Below are positions 1-13,308 of a stretch of DNA of 64,000 nt, piece after piece. The position numbers and the translations under genes are program-made. Below the pieces are notes generated by a model, which did not search any database, was not told where the DNA came from, and was given only the letters and a program-made list of their open reading frames with translations. Origin of the DNA: Megalonaias nervosa (taxonomy: Eukaryota > Mollusca > Bivalvia > Unionida > Unionidae). The stretch's first letter is position 1; each line of letters begins with the position of its first letter. The stretch is from NCBI GenBank assembly GCA_016617855.1, contig JAECUM010096308.1, positions 1 through 64,000 on the forward strand, written 5' to 3'.

Positions 1-2909
1 GATCTAACTGATACACAAGTATATGCGATACCTAGCAAGATGCTGACGCAATCAGTGATTAAGGTGATCTCCACATCTCAGTTACACTGTAATTACAAAG
101 GTAAATCATAAAAGGACAATTACAATGTACTACAGTTCTCCAGTTATTATGTACTTCTGAACAGGGTCAGGTATAAGGTGAAGTTATGTGTATTTAAGCA
201 CACGGGAGATAATATTAGCATACCTCTGTGCTACATTCATGTACTGTGGCAGAAATTTCGAAATTTCTTCATTTATGTTATTAATATGCTACCTAAAGCA
301 GACTGCTGATCAAAATGGCTGCTCACATGTGCTAGAGAAATGAACTAGCGCAAAGTACACTAACTTCAGCAGTTATTACAACAGGAAGAAAGAATTTTAC
401 CAAAGTAGAAAATACTAAATTTTTAAGGTGCAATAAATAAATGATAAAATATAAAAAGTTATAAACTAGGTTTTTTATTACCTCTGAGGTCCAGAAAGTG
501 AAAAAGATCAAATGGAGCTAGCAGCCTTTTTAAAAGGTACACACATCTGAAGTAAGGCCAAGTTGTATACTTTATAGCTAAAATTACACACATCAATCAT
601 ACCCAACAATAAAGGAAATTTTTTAACAATACCTAAACTATACATGATGCTTTTTAAATAACCAGGATAACAAGTGAGGACCACCTGGTGAATTCTTATT
701 CTTTAAAAATCAAACCCCATGTGAAGTACAGAACTGAAGAGTGGAACTATAATGAAGTGACCTACATTTTTATTACATACCCAACAGCACAGACCAAGAA
801 CTGTCATCACTTATGTGTTAACAGACCAGGATCTCAGCCCACTTTGTTTGAAATCATATAAAGAACTAGCAGTGATGACTATGTGCTACAACAAAATATA
901 ATCTAGCTGACCAATAACTTGTTCTCTGCTTCTTTTAATTACTTTCTGACATCAATGACCATGCAAAGAATAACTGTACAGTTGCAAGGTCAGTGGAGGA
1001 TGGTCTGACATGTATATATTCTGAATTTTGGACAACTCATGACTAATGATTTCAATGACATGTACAGTATTTGGACTGGCTTTTACCTGAATGACACAAC
1101 TAATACCTCTTCTATCAATCATTTGGATTAAATCTTTTTCAAACACTGTTTATTAGTAATCTGTCACAGACAAGAACACCTGTCAGTCTAGTACCCTTTA
1201 TACCTATGTGAACGGGCGCAAAGGCATGCTTGCAGGCAATCCATCAATGAATTGCCTTTCCTATGATTGTTTTCAACTATCACCAGTAATCTCAGAAGAA
1301 CTGGTACACAATTTGGTTTAATATAAGCCAACATATTTGAGGTCTAGATCTCCAGTAGTTGTGTTATATAAGAAAATGTTTATCAGTCCATTGAAAATAA
1401 CAAGGCACCTGATTTTTATTTAGCAAAAAAAGTCCAATGCTAATACAGGGTGTAGAGACAGACATGGATAGACATGCACATGATCGCTATCAACTCAACA
1501 AAGATTATGCAACTTTCTGAGTGGAATAAGCTATCATATTTGTTCCAAAAAACTGAAATGAAATGCCACTCAAGAGGGCGAAAAAGCAGTGCTAAAAATA
1601 TGTCTCGACCTTCTTGTGAAATATACGTCAACAAGTGAACTTTATAAATCAACACAATGTAACCACAGCTGTATGCCCATAAAAAAGTTTGATTTTATTT
1701 GACCAAATTTGCACCAGAAGCGGAATATCAGCAGTTAATTAACTTTATTTGGTCATACTCTTCCTTACTAGCACAGTTTGTAATGGTAGCTTTAACTTTT
1801 GTTTGATGGAAATGTGGAGCAAATAATGATATCCTGAAAAGCAAAAGTTGATAAAGACAGAGTTTGACCACTATATTCAATCATGATTACCATCATATGT
1901 TGTTGTTGTTGTCATTGTTGCTGCATTACAAACATGTGTTTCAAAGACAAAACTTCAAAGAAATAAAGTAAAAAATTAGTTTCAAAACATTCTGAACCTT
2001 GTTATCAATGGAACTTTAAAGGAAATTCATCTGGAAAGAATTGTCATTTTGATTTTATATGACATGACCATGCCTTACAGGTCCTTCCAGACTTTTAAAA
2101 ACTTTCTTATAACTTAGTATGCATTTGTATCACAATATGTATTTGTCTCATGTACATATAACATTCAGCTTTCTGTATTATCTCCACAAAATTGAGAAAA
2201 AATGTACATGCTCATAAGCCTGAGATGTTTGAAGGAGTATTTTGTGTGCACGTGCTTAATGACAGATATAGCTGGAATCATTACCATTCTATTCTTAATG
2301 ACAGATATAGCTGCAATCGTTACCATTCTATTTTCAGCTATTTTTATGTTATACATTGTACATGAGGATAATCTGAGGCAGTTTATTTTTTCTTTCTCCC
2401 TTCTGTTTCTGTTGTGCCTTTTGGGATTTTTCACAAATTGAATCACAAAAACAAATATCTCAAAATGAAGATTCACCAATATTTAAAAACCTTTCAGCAC
2501 TGTCCTTAATGTGAAAAATTACTCCAACAACTACCCAGAACATCCCTCCCCCACCCTACAGAACCCACATGTTAATCACAGATATGATAGAGTGAGCAAC
2601 TTTGAAGTACAGTATACAATGTTTCAACAATTATTTGTTTTATGTATCAGTAGATTGTGAATAAACAATTTGCCAGTGTACTTGTGATGACAAGTTGTCA
2701 CACATACTGTATATATCATAATATTTCAGTCTCAATACATTTTCACAAATAGAGTAAACACAGCATATTAGCAAACTAAAATTTGTGCAACAAAAATACT
2801 TACAGGAACAACTGATCTTAAATAATCCAAACTTTTGGCTAAACATATTTCAGAATATACAGTTTACCCACTAAATTTGCAAAAAATTTCTGCTTGGTAA
2901 AACTACAGT

Positions 2910-3020
2910 GGTTTACAGCAAAGTACTCCCTCACTATAAAACAACTCATTACAACACCATTCCTGTTATAAAGCAGGTACAGACATGGATATCTTTACTG
3001 TAAAGTATAGTTGCCGAATT
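2910..3020. repeat. Pogo/mariner-like terminal repeat fragment
   Basis: Contains the block ACTCCCTCACTATAAAAC followed by CATTACAACACCATTCCTGTTATA. The same block order recurs at 22508-22570 (CACTCCCTCATTATAAGG, then TTATAACACAGTTCCT). An inverted version ends at about 4945 (CATTATAATGAGAGAGTACTG followed by TA). CAGTACTC-type ends next to TA are typical of Tc1/mariner-pogo termini. That family call is inference. Confidence 0.4.
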
Positions 3021-3025
3021 ATATG

Positions 3026-4086
3026 CAGGGATTTACAAATTCTATAAAAGTCAGCTTGCCTAGGACAAGCTGACGGCAATATTCAACTTGCCCTTGGGAA
3101 ATCTGAGCTTGCCCCAAATATAATACTCCACTATCAGTAAAAAAAAATAATAAGATAAAATAAAATATGGGGTATATTAAGGAAATTCCATTTTTTGCCC
3201 TGGATAAGATGGCTGACTCATCAACTTGATCAAAAACAATGGCAGATATTTTGTAATGATTGATTTATATTCACAATTGAAGGAACTGTGAACACTTATC
3301 CATTTACGTAACAATTGTCATCTAGTCATACTGAAATCAGCAACATGCATCAAAATATTTGACAAGCCGACATAATATTTATTTTTATCCATTTACTGGT
3401 ACTTGTTTGCCAAGCAGAAAATATGTATTGGTCTTGTGTAATTATCATGTAAACAACACATAATAATCACCCCTTGTGAGTGCTACATTTTTGGTAACTG
3501 AAAACAATTTGAATGAAATCCTTCTGGTTATTAATAGTTAAAAAGACGTGCCTTTTATTTCCAAACATAAATGCCAAAGAAATCTAACGTGTTATATTAT
3601 TAACAATTAACATCGACTCAACTTAAAAACTGACAACATGCTTTATAACAACCTTTGACAAGCCAATTGTTTCGAGTCTTCAAACTCACAAACTGCATGA
3701 AGTTAGGTTATCACCAGACAGTCTGTGAATCTCGGATCTGTACAAATTTTACAATTAAAATGGAAATGATAAGTTAAGATATAAATATTTACTCCTCATT
3801 TTTCAAAACTTGCTTTAAATAGTAAATATCCACATAATTATGTTCACACAAGAAAATATCAGACCTTGATGTAGACGAAAGAAACTGTAGTAAATAATGT
3901 AATAAATAAGTACAAATAAACATAAAAATAAATCAAAGGATATAACACTAGCTTACATTATGATCAGAACAAGATCCCTTTCTCCCTCTCTATCAATTTT
4001 TTGGTCTTACCCAATGTGCATGTGTTTTTCAAGTTGGAAATTTCAGCTTGTCCTGTGAGTCAGGCAAGTGGATTTATTATTCCCTG
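3026..4086. mobile_element. Non-autonomous hAT-like DNA element with CAGGG termini
   Basis: The left end reads CAGGGATTTACAAAT, then CAGCTTGCC and AGGACAAGCTGA. The right end, read on the minus strand, gives CAGGGAATAATAAATCCACTTGCC, then CAGGACAAGCTGA and CCAACTTG, so the termini form long imperfect inverted repeats. ATATG sits immediately outside both ends and may be a 5-bp target duplication; hAT elements normally make 8 bp, so the superfamily is tentative. No transposase ORF is present. A related end lies at 36180-36300. The right end continues directly into the 42-bp minisatellite. Confidence 0.55.
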
Positions 4087-4502
4087 ATATGTGCAATATA
4101 CTTAATTACAAGGCAGTTATTATTCCCTGATATGTGTAATATACTAATTACAAGGCAGTTATTATTCCCTGATATGTGTAATATACTTAATTACAAGGCC
4201 GTTATTACTCCCTGATATGTGTAATATACTTAATTACAAGGCAGTTATTACTCCCTGATATGTGTAACATACTTAATTACAAGGCAGTTATTATTCCCTG
4301 ATATGTGTAATATACTTAATTACAAGGCAGTTATTACTCCCTGATATGTGTAATATACTTAATTACAAGGCAGTTATTACTCCCTGATATGTGCAATATA
4401 CTTAATTACAAGGCAGTTATTATTCCCTGATATGTGTAACATACTTAATTACAAGGTAGTTATTATTCCCTGAATGTGTAATATACTTGATTACAAGGCA
4501 GT
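4075..4502. repeat. 42-bp minisatellite, about 10 copies
   Basis: Units of about 42 bp with core TTATTCCCTGATATGTG and then ATACTTAATTACAAGGCAG repeat from 4081 to 4502 (for example unit starts at 4081 and 4123). There are few substitutions between units, one 1-base deletion (unit 2) and a degraded last unit. The CCCTG in each unit is the terminal sequence of the CAGGG element just to the left, so the array was built across the element-flank junction. Confidence 0.9.
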
Positions 4503-4514
4503 CTGATTATACAG

Positions 4515-4950
4515 CAGTGTAATCCATGACTCAGATAGCACTATAATGAGGCTGTACAGTATTATGTACCTCATTATAAGGCAGTCTCAATTTAAAACAG
4601 AATATTCCAAGGCTCACATTTACAGCATTATAATGCGAGAAATAGTGTCATTACACAGTGATATACTCCACAGCTCACATCTGCACCATTATAATGAGGG
4701 AATACTGTCATTATGCAGAGTATAATCCACAGCTCACATGGACAGCATTATAATTAGGGGGTATTGTATATCTACTATGCACTTCAATAGAAGCTGGTCT
4801 CACTATAAGGCTGTACACTCATGGCTGCCATGGAACATTATAGTGAGAGAGTACAGTATACATCATACTTCATGACAATATCATCTCACTATAAAGCAGT
4901 CTACTCTGCTGATCACATTGACAGCATTATAATGAGAGAGTACTGTAGAT
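4515..4950. repeat. Degenerate ~60-bp repeats with ATTATAATGAG motif
   Basis: GCTCACAT recurs at about 4612, 4673 and 4732, each followed by CATTATAATG and a GAGA/GAGG tract. More distant copies follow at 4800-4945. The final copy ends CATTATAATGAGAGAGTACTG plus TA, which resembles an inverted copy of the terminal repeat near 2920. I read this as decayed DNA-transposon ends amplified locally. Confidence 0.5.
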
Positions 4951-6069
4951 CATTCTCCCTGATCCTCCCTCTATCAACATATCACCTGTGTTGAAAATAA
5001 CCATCCCTACATGTATATTCATTAGCATACATGAATTATTTGCATCAACCCATCCCCCCACCAAAAAAAAATTAAATCTGCAAATATTATCACATAATTT
5101 TATGGTTAACAATATCTGTTTTACAATGAAAATATATTGGATAACAAATACTAAAATTATGGCTTTCTGGATTCTACTTGATATATGAGCAATGCTCAAC
5201 AAATTTTCCACTCTAGGGTGATTATGCTATGATTCATGCATAACCCATAACTAAGACTAATGAACAAATCTAATGGAATTTTATATATGCAGCAAATTAC
5301 TGACAGTATGTCATGTGATTTGTCCATTTAATACCATGGATGACACATACACTATGTCTGGGACATTCCCATGAATTGAAATTAAACCCAAAACTACTTA
5401 ACTGAGTTATCCAATTCTGAATTGTACCATTCTTTGGTTTGTTTTTAAGTTGTTCTAGTTCAAGCATGATTTTAAAAAAAACTGTTGTTTGAAGACCTGT
5501 TAAGTTATGCAATCAACCAAGGAAGAATCCATTGCACGATATCTAATGACAAACATTGCTACTATCATCAAAAGTTATCAATTGCTGTCCATTATCTAAA
5601 TTACATTACAACTAAACAAAGATCTGATAAATGTACTAATAACATCTAGAAAGGTACAGTACATCACTCAATATCATTAACACTACACTAATATCTTATG
5701 ACAGCTACAGTACATCAATCAATATCAGTCATATTACAACTAATGCAAAGTTGGTAACAAAATCATTCAAAACTGTTCCAAGTGATTGCCATTGATACTG
5801 TAGCCTGACGAGTTCAAGAAAATGTCTAAAATCACCATCATATGCGAAAACAACTGTTACTATCATTTTTACATGTAATGAAAACCACAAATGTATTATA
5901 TGGGCTGCAAGGTTTGTGATGTTAAGAAATGCTATTACATTCAAGGCTTCTTGCAGGTCTTTATTTTGCTATGTTTCATGTAAATAAAACTCTAACACAT
6001 GGCAGGTTTACTTAGTATTTTCTTACCAACACTGCTGGATCTAATAAATGAAATTTCAGCAATCTTTAC

Positions 6070-6115
6070 CTGCAATTTTAATGTTCATGTTGGCATCTAG
6101 TAGTAGATTTTCAGC
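6070..6115 (-). CDS. SIK2: Salt-inducible kinase, coding exon 5 (partial gene)
   Basis: A 46-base exon read on the minus strand. It encodes AENLLLDANMNIKIA plus the first base of the Asp of DFG, residues 141-155. It continues the catalytic loop HRDLK from exon 4, and its Asn143 is the conserved Mg-binding residue of HRDLKxxN. The acceptor is TTCAG at 6116-6120 and the donor is GTAAAG at 6064-6069. It leaves phase 1, so the next exon, not in the window, must begin AT TTT GG-like (DFG). The T-loop with the LKB1 site, the UBA-like region and the 14-3-3/PKA sites of the SIK family lie off the left edge. The symbol follows SIK1/2-type similarity and is not a proven orthology. Confidence 0.85.
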
Positions 6116-6291
6116 CTGAAATCAAATTAAAACAGATGCTGGAATGCATTTTAAAACTGAATTTACATTACAATCAAAACAGGCCACCATTTGCCCTCTT
6201 ATTTAACATCTCAAACTAGAACAATATCATTAATACATGTTCTAATATTCTTGCCATTCACTCAAATTTTGACCAAAAAAGAAATTAAAGA

Positions 6292-6338
<47 letters not shown>
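6292..6338. repeat. (TAA)n microsatellite
   Basis: About 15 uninterrupted TAA triplets. A TG-rich tract follows at 6537-6575. Confidence 0.95.
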
Positions 6339-6340
<2 letters not shown>

Positions 6341-7295
6341 TTATTAATAACAAGCTTATTCAGAATATAACAGTAATTAATAATAAGATTAACAATAATG
6401 GCCATCATGTGCACAATAATGACTGCAATTATAAATTTAATGCACACAAAGTTATCAATATCATATTTCAATAATAATCTCTAAGACAGAGGGGAGAGAG
6501 AGAGAGACTGTCTGTGTATGTGTCTGTGCATATATGTGTCTGTGTGTGTGTGTGTGTGTCTGTGTGTGTTCACCATTCTGCTTAGAGCATAAAAAGCTGC
6601 ACTGCTTTCTCAGAAATTCACATGCAACAAGAAATTTTCTTGTTATGTGTAATTTCATACAAATTTCAAATCTTAACAAATGAAAAATTTTCAAATTTTT
6701 TTCAACTACAATTCTATAATGTTACTTGTAGCTAGCCTGTCCACTATTTAATCAAATGTACACCATAATTTCTTTACCTAACCATAATTTTCTAGCCCAT
6801 TCTGTTAGAAATGAATTGATAAAACCAGTCTCCTTACTTATACATTAACATGTACCATGGTACTACATAGGGCAAAATTAGAATTGATGCTTTTTGTAAT
6901 TACACCTTCCTTCCATTCCCCAAGAGAGGCCTCTCAAGTGAATCTCCAGTTTGTTTAATGTGTAAGAACAACATATCATCTGACATAGATGATCAGACAA
7001 ACAATGTGATAAAACTACTGATTACAATTTGCGTCATAGAGTCAGGTGATTTTTCATCTAGAGACTCCATAACAAAGAAAACATCATTAATTCATTGTGA
7101 AAACATCAATTTTTAAGTGAGCTGATCTGTGTCAACCCTCAGGGTGATCTCCGTTAATTATCAAAGAATCAGCTGTCTGCTGAATGGGCTGTCCACTGTT
7201 CGTCAAAAATGCTTTGTGACATAATCAGTATCTTCGACCCTTTCTTTATATACAGCAGTTTCAAAAACATTGAAGGCAGTGGGCTCTTAAATACA

Positions 7296-7501
7296 CTACG
7301 TAATCGCTTACAAGTGGAGTCAAACAACAAAGAAGTAAGATCCTGATCTGCTGCAGCATAATACACCTAAAATCTGGGTCTATGTTCTACTGATTACTCT
7401 TAACAAAAACACAGACCTAGATCTTCTGGCACATTATGCGATGGCAGATCTGGATCTGTGTAGTTCGCAGTTGGATTCATCTTACAAGCAAGTACATACG
7501 G
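7296..7501. mobile_element. MITE family M, copy 1
   Basis: A ~206-bp element with inverted ends. The left end is ACGTAATCGCTTACAAGTGGAGTC and the right end is GATTCATCTTACAAGCAAGTACATACGG. The interior has the family landmarks GATCCTGATCTGC, GGGTCTATGTT, GCACATTATGCGATGGCAGATC and TTCGCAGTTGGA. It has no coding capacity. Four other copies occur in the window. Confidence 0.8.
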
Positions 7502-8519
7502 TATATATAACTGAGAAAAATGAAGGCCTGATGTTGCCATACTGCAAATTATTGTCTTCAATGTTTTTAAAGCCTCTTAAATGTAAAATTTATTATTTAT
7601 TATTAAAGCATATTAAATGTAAAATTTATTATAAAACAATTTTTTTTACCTGTATACACAAATCCCCTCGCTAAGCGAAGCACACCTAGAGTGGCCAACA
7701 ATAAAATGACTGGTATATAGGAAAATACTAGAATCACTCAAAGCTGAAAATTAGGAGGACAGTGACCTACTTTTGGTAAAGTTGGGCATCCTCTCATTAA
7801 GATGCATCCACACACCAATTTTCATAAGTGTTGATGATATAGTGGGGTCCATGATATTTATGGTGCAATTAACAGATAACTGAAAATACGAAGTCACCCA
7901 AGTATGCTCATCAGATCACAAGGGCCTACTACTGGTGTCACTGAGATACTCTTTCTGAGGTGCATCAACATACCAATTTTTTCAGAAGTGTTAGTGAAAT
8001 AGGGTTTGAGACATTAAGGGGGTAATTAAATATCTCAAGATTAATGAAAAAGGAACAAAACACAAACTCTATATTTTCTCTCAACTTTGTTGCCACAGGG
8101 ATAATAACAGAATCTGGGAATCTTTACATTAATAACCTTACTACATGAGTATACACTTTGTTGGGTATCCTAAATGGGGGGAGGGGGGAGGTACAAGCGT
8201 ATACACTTTATTGGGTATCCTAAGTTGGGGGGGTATTGGTAATTTAATTCTTTTGGACATCATTCAGCAACAATAAAAGAAATACTATATCTCATGAAAC
8301 AAAATAATCAACTGAATTATTATCCATCCAAATACAAAATGCCTATTTTCAAAATCTGTGCAACAAAAAAGTGAACAATCCAAACCTTTAATCTCAAAGC
8401 CATCAAAACATTACATTGCTTTCTGAAATTTTGTGATATCTGCATTTTACTTTTGTCCAAATTCGTCAGTAAAAAGCCTGTATTCTGGCTCTTATTCCAT
8501 GTTGGCTCTTATTCCAACT

Positions 8520-8765
8520 ACAAATCATGTAATGTTGGTAGTGATAATACAAATATCAGTATGACAGTAAAAAGGCTGTAGGCTGGTATGTGTGACAATC
8601 ATGGATCATGTAAAGTTGGTAATCATGATATGAGAAATACCAGTATGACATTAAAAAGCTGTTAAGCAGACTCTTGTGTCAATTATGGATCATGTAAAGT
8701 TGTTATTCCTGATAATATAAATATCAGTATGACAGTAAAAAGCCTGTAGGCTGGCTCTTATTCCC
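8520..8765. repeat. ~85-bp tandem repeat, about 3 copies
   Basis: ATCATGTAAWGTTGKTA, then ATCAGTATGACAGTAAAAAG and CTGTAGGCTGG recur from about 8525, 8602 and 8686 with substitutions and small gaps. Confidence 0.75.
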
Positions 8766-8971
8766 ATATGAAGCTTGTGAAAACTCCAGTATTGTATATA
8801 TAATACTGGAAAATACAGGCTAACTGATTCAACAATCTTGGACAATTTTGAAAAAAGGATGATACTGGAATCAGAAATATCTTCCAGTATTTTCATCTAT
8901 TTACGACCAAAACCGTTGGGTGGACTAATCAGCATTTTTGTTCACAGGTGTAAAGGAATGGAGTTTATCTA

Positions 8972-9157
8972 CCGTCTATACTCGCTTATAAGTGGAGTCA
9001 AACTGCAAAAAAACAAAGATCCCGATCTGCCGCAGAACGCACATGCTGATTACTCCCAGCAAAATGCACAGACCCAGATCTGCCAGCACATTATGCAACG
9101 GCAGCTCTGGGTCTTCGCAGTTTGCAGTTGGTCTCGTCTTATAAGTGATTACAGATG
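8972..9157. mobile_element. MITE family M, copy 2
   Basis: Starts CCGTCTATACTCGCTTATAA and ends CTTATAAGTGATTACAG, with AGTCAAACTGCAAA inside the left arm and TTTGCAGTTGGTCTC inside the right. The interior matches copy 1 and copy 4 (GATCCCGATCTGCCGC, CAGACCCAGATCTGCCAGCA). The copy is compact, about 186 bp, and non-coding. Confidence 0.8.
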
Positions 9158-12100
9158 GGGATGCTGAGCAGTAATCTAAGAAAGGAAATTAATAAATTCT
9201 TTATTTTACTCCCTGGTTTGGAACTAATTGTCATTTTTAAAATTTGATTATATGGTTCTTTTTCAATGTGTTCCCACAGTGATCAAGCAGTATCATTTCA
9301 ATAATGCAAGAAACATCTGGCACTTTTATTAATACCATAGTTTATACTGATCAATCATGACATCATACAATATGAACTGAGCCTACTGCGATAAAGTAAC
9401 TCTAGACTTAATACTTAAAATTTAACATTGCTTTGCGCTATTTGCATGCATTAACAAATTTCTGTATGCATTTTTAGTCAAAATGTTATATAAAATATGC
9501 AAATTATACACTGCTTGTCTACTTGTAAAAAGCTGTGTACATGTATTGTTGTCTTCTTTGAATCATTAAATGGTTCTAAAGACCTTCAGCCAGAAATAAA
9601 ATAACCAGTTTGTTCACAGAAACTTTAGTCAAACTTTCTAATGGTCACCATTATATGGCAGTCATCTGGTCACACTGGCCATCCTAATTCCCTCCAGGAA
9701 AATTTCCAACATAAAAGTCACCTGCTTTCTGCAGTCAGTTGTTTTCTAACCAAACTAATAGCTTCTCCATGCTTTATGTGGTCACTGGACCATATCGTTA
9801 GTGACTGTTTTATGCATGCAAATTAAATTTCTTATCTTGCACATGATCATCACATTCCACGCATCAACAGGTAAAACATGAAAACAAGGCAGTTTTTATC
9901 ATTATAAAACAATTATAAAAAGAAATACTGGTTGAAGACAAAATCCCAACCCCCACCCACACCCCAATCAAAATTCATTGATCGGTCCCTTACTTGATAG
10001 GGTACAAGCAATTTGTTTGCTAGATGGTAGGAAAAGTAGTCATGTTGTCAGAAATGTGAGTCGTATTCTTTCATGCCAGTTTGACAGGATCAGTTACATA
10101 TCTCGAACTATTTTATTTGCCTGTGAGTTAAAGCTATCTCTTATTAAAAAAATCTGATCTTCGAGTTCATCCCTTTTCAGAAATGTCTGTGGTCATTCAA
10201 TAGTTACAAAATTTGCCTGCAATGACAATCAAATTTTCGGTTCATGGGTTATTAAAAACAGTCATGTTCAGCTTCTCTTAATTGCCTATTTATCAGTGGC
10301 CTTTCATATATGATGACTGTCTGTTAATCACAGGGAGTTGAGCACCTGGTTCATCAAGATATTGTCTGAAGTGTGAACTAATTATAACTTGACCCAACAA
10401 AGAGTTCATTCTCTGTTTCACAGTCATATGTATGCTGTCAATTAGCAGTGAAATTATTATTTTGTTGTGGCACACACCAAGCCAAGATCAGTGATGGTTA
10501 TTTATTCTCCATAAAATACCAAGAAATAATCCTTAATTCCATGTTTGATAATTTATCAAGAACACTGACAAAATCCATTACCCCACCTCCTGTAATAAGC
10601 TAGGTCATGTGGAGACCATATAAATCCTGCATAATGCCTGTGAAGATTTGTATCCAGTGTATGCCAGCCATATTTCTGCCCATTAAATAGGCTTACTTAA
10701 ATATTTTCATTAAATGCAAAGGATTTTCAGTGGAATAACTTTGCTATATAGTACCATATCACATTATCAATGTAAAAATAATGGAATGTACAGCAGCCCG
10801 TATCTGCCTGGTACTAGTATTGCTGCACAATATACAATACTGGATTGTCTGGTAAGTTCTGTAAAATATTTTTTTTCTTCATACAGTACACATACAGCTC
10901 TTCCTCAATAACTAAAACAGGGGTCCAAATACATAGACCGCACAATAAATGCAGGCCTGAGTTACCGAGGGACCTAAGAAAAAATTAATAAAGCGATGCC
11001 AACTCTATTGGACATCGAGAAAAACTCGAGTGGGGGTGGGGATGTAATGGAACTGTTTAATGGCTAAATACTCATTTTATAACTGCATTTGGGGTCATTG
11101 CCAATAAAGAGATTTTTCTAATGACGTTGTTCACTTTTTTGTATAAATTACACAACACCCAACCTCGGAAAGATTGCTAACACATGATTCCAAAAGAATC
11201 AACATCCATCACAAGATCCCTTTTTCTTCAAACACCAAGGACCTTATTTTCATGAAACAGCTGTCTACAGCAAAACTCAGTTTATTTTGTTATTGTTCTG
11301 TTAGGAAAATATGGATAACATGATTTAATTGCAAGTGATAATGAAACTTACCATCCTTGAAGAAATCTGATTGCCAATTAACTCAGAAATCTATGTTCAC
11401 TACAAACACTGGAACTCACTTCTCCTGGATAAACCATATCTGTGAAACCAAACTTTTTATTCACTATACTCATTTGAATTGGTTGCCTTACTATCTGATC
11501 ACATATGTGTGTAAGTGGGTTAATTTAAGGTAGTTTAATTTCTTACAAAATTTTAGTTATAACACTTTTTGATTGATTAATTGAAATGAGTTAACCCAAC
11601 TCACCACCATGACCACTAGCTCTTATGCGTAACTTTCAACTTTTCTTTTATTCCACCCCATTTTTTTTTTAATTTGATTCAAATGATGAAATTAATGTGA
11701 TAATACAAAGCAGGTCTGCTTTTAACTAAGTATAACAACACAATGAATACTTCTTCAAGTGGGAAATCAAAACATAGTAGGCACTTAATTATGTTGTCAC
11801 AGTAACACCCACAGACACAGCTGTGAATGCAGATTAATGGTTTTCATGTCTGAATGCAAGAGGGCATATTGCATTTATGATGATACACTGAAACCAAATT
11901 AAAAGACAGAACCATAACACAAAACACTTGACAAAACTTACCTCATGGGTGTTTATTTGTTAAGTTGTTGCCATCTGTAGGCATCAGCAACATTTTCATT
12001 GAAATTTTGTTGAATATTGTTTTCTTTTACAGTGTACTGAGGATGTTGTTTGGAAGAATATTTAACAAATTATATGACTTCTTATTAAAAGTTTAAAATT

Positions 12101-12456
12101 TCATGATGTTAATTCAAAATTTAATGATACCAACTGCTGCTTTCAATGAGAAAGTGAGTGATATATTAAATTTTCTTCGACCAATTTTGATCATGATTTT
12201 CTTCATATTCAAGAAAAAGGGAACCATTTTTGTGCATTTCTAGTGGAAAAAAAATAGAATCCATTCCTGACTCTGCATTATTAGCAGGTTCGTGGGCTAT
12301 CTGGCACATGTTTTTTTTTGGGGGGGGAAGTGGTGTAGTCTTCTTCAGATACTTTTATTTTTCATAAATTTAGAAGTTATCTGAACAAATACCAGGACAA
12401 GATATATATCCATCAATGGGTCTGGACAATCAATGTTATACTGGGTCAAAATCTAC

Positions 12457-12572
12457 CTTGAGATCTCGGTGCACTACATGGCGGTTATGACAGTATTCCA
12501 CTGCATTGATGATTTGCCAGAACTTTTTTCTTGCTTCTGGTTCTGTCATTCTACCATGATTTGCTATGTAGT
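12457..12572 (-). CDS. SIK2: Salt-inducible kinase, coding exon 4
   Basis: A 116-base minus-strand exon, residues 102-140. It completes the split Asp codon after exon 3 (EIF|D) and reads [20 protein letters not shown]..., ending VVHRDLK. This is the alpha-D to catalytic-loop part of the kinase C-lobe, with His136-Arg137-Asp138 as the HRD motif and Asp138 as catalytic base. The acceptor is TTTTCAG (12573-12579) and the donor is GTAGAT (12451-12456). The phase is exact against both neighbouring exons. The spacing from HGR to HRDLK equals that of vertebrate SIK1/SIK2. Confidence 0.93.
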
Positions 12573-13308
12573 CTGAAAAGACAAGATAATATCATGTGTT
12601 CTTTATTTCATTCAGATGAAATCAATAAAAACTTTATTTTTACCTTGTTCAAATGCGAAAAGGTATAAATAAAGAAAACAGCAGAAATGAGACCGTCAAA
12701 TTCCCCCCCCCCTCCAAAGCAACCATTAAATGCTTAAAGCTGCAATTTCTGTATTTTAAGAACTGGCTGAAATCTACACATTCTATATGACTTGCATGAA
12801 TTGTTCTTTCACAAATTTTCAGTAACACTGCTTAACGAATAAGTTAGTTTCCAGCCATTATGTACTCAAGGAATTTTAAGATTTCCCATATACTGCAGTC
12901 TATTTGAGAATTTCTAAATATGCAAATTGTCTAACAGAATAGCAAAAAACAAACGAAAGTAAAGACAATGGCAACAACCATGTGCTATTTATATTAATAA
13001 AAACATGTCATTCGAGGATGATTGTTTTAAGTTATGATTTATGTTTAAGATTATTTTGGTTGTGATACATGTACATCAAAGTGGGTAGAACAGCTGCACT
13101 AACTTGGTGGTTGTAGTTAGTTCATGAGCACTAATTAGCCTCAACAGCAATACAGCTTGCATGGTTACTTCAGATCTGTCAAAGGCTATTTATGGAATTA
13201 AACGAGAATTTGTGAATCTTTGCAAGAATTATAAGAACAAAAAATATCCACACTGCAGCTTTAATAAAGGCAACGTTTCAGGCAATTCTGCCTATATTAT
13301 GACTCAAT

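Larger units (their letters stand above)
1..6069 (-). other. SIK intron 5 (partial, runs off left edge)
   Basis: Intron that follows coding exon 5. I looked on the minus strand for the next expected exon (an acceptor AG followed by the rest of the DFG Asp codon and FGFSN-like residues) and found none, so the next exon lies left of base 1. Positions 1-2900 show no gene or clear repeat apart from a 37-bp duplication near 2260-2335. The right part is filled by pogo-like repeats, a hAT-like element and a minisatellite, each listed separately. 5000-6069 shows nothing recognisable. Confidence 0.75.
6116..12456 (-). other. SIK intron 4
   Basis: About 6.3 kb. It holds an ATT microsatellite (6292-6338), a TG tract (6537-6575), two MITE copies (7296-7501 and 8972-9157), a short duplication around 8150-8235 (TATACACTTTRTTGGGTATCC twice) and ~85-bp repeats at 8520-8765. 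9160-12456 shows no gene or repeat that I can support. Confidence 0.75.

Noticed and set aside
1..6069. Search for SIK exon 6 (DFG exon)
   Set aside because: No acceptor followed by DFG-coding sequence was found on the minus strand. The exon must lie outside the window.
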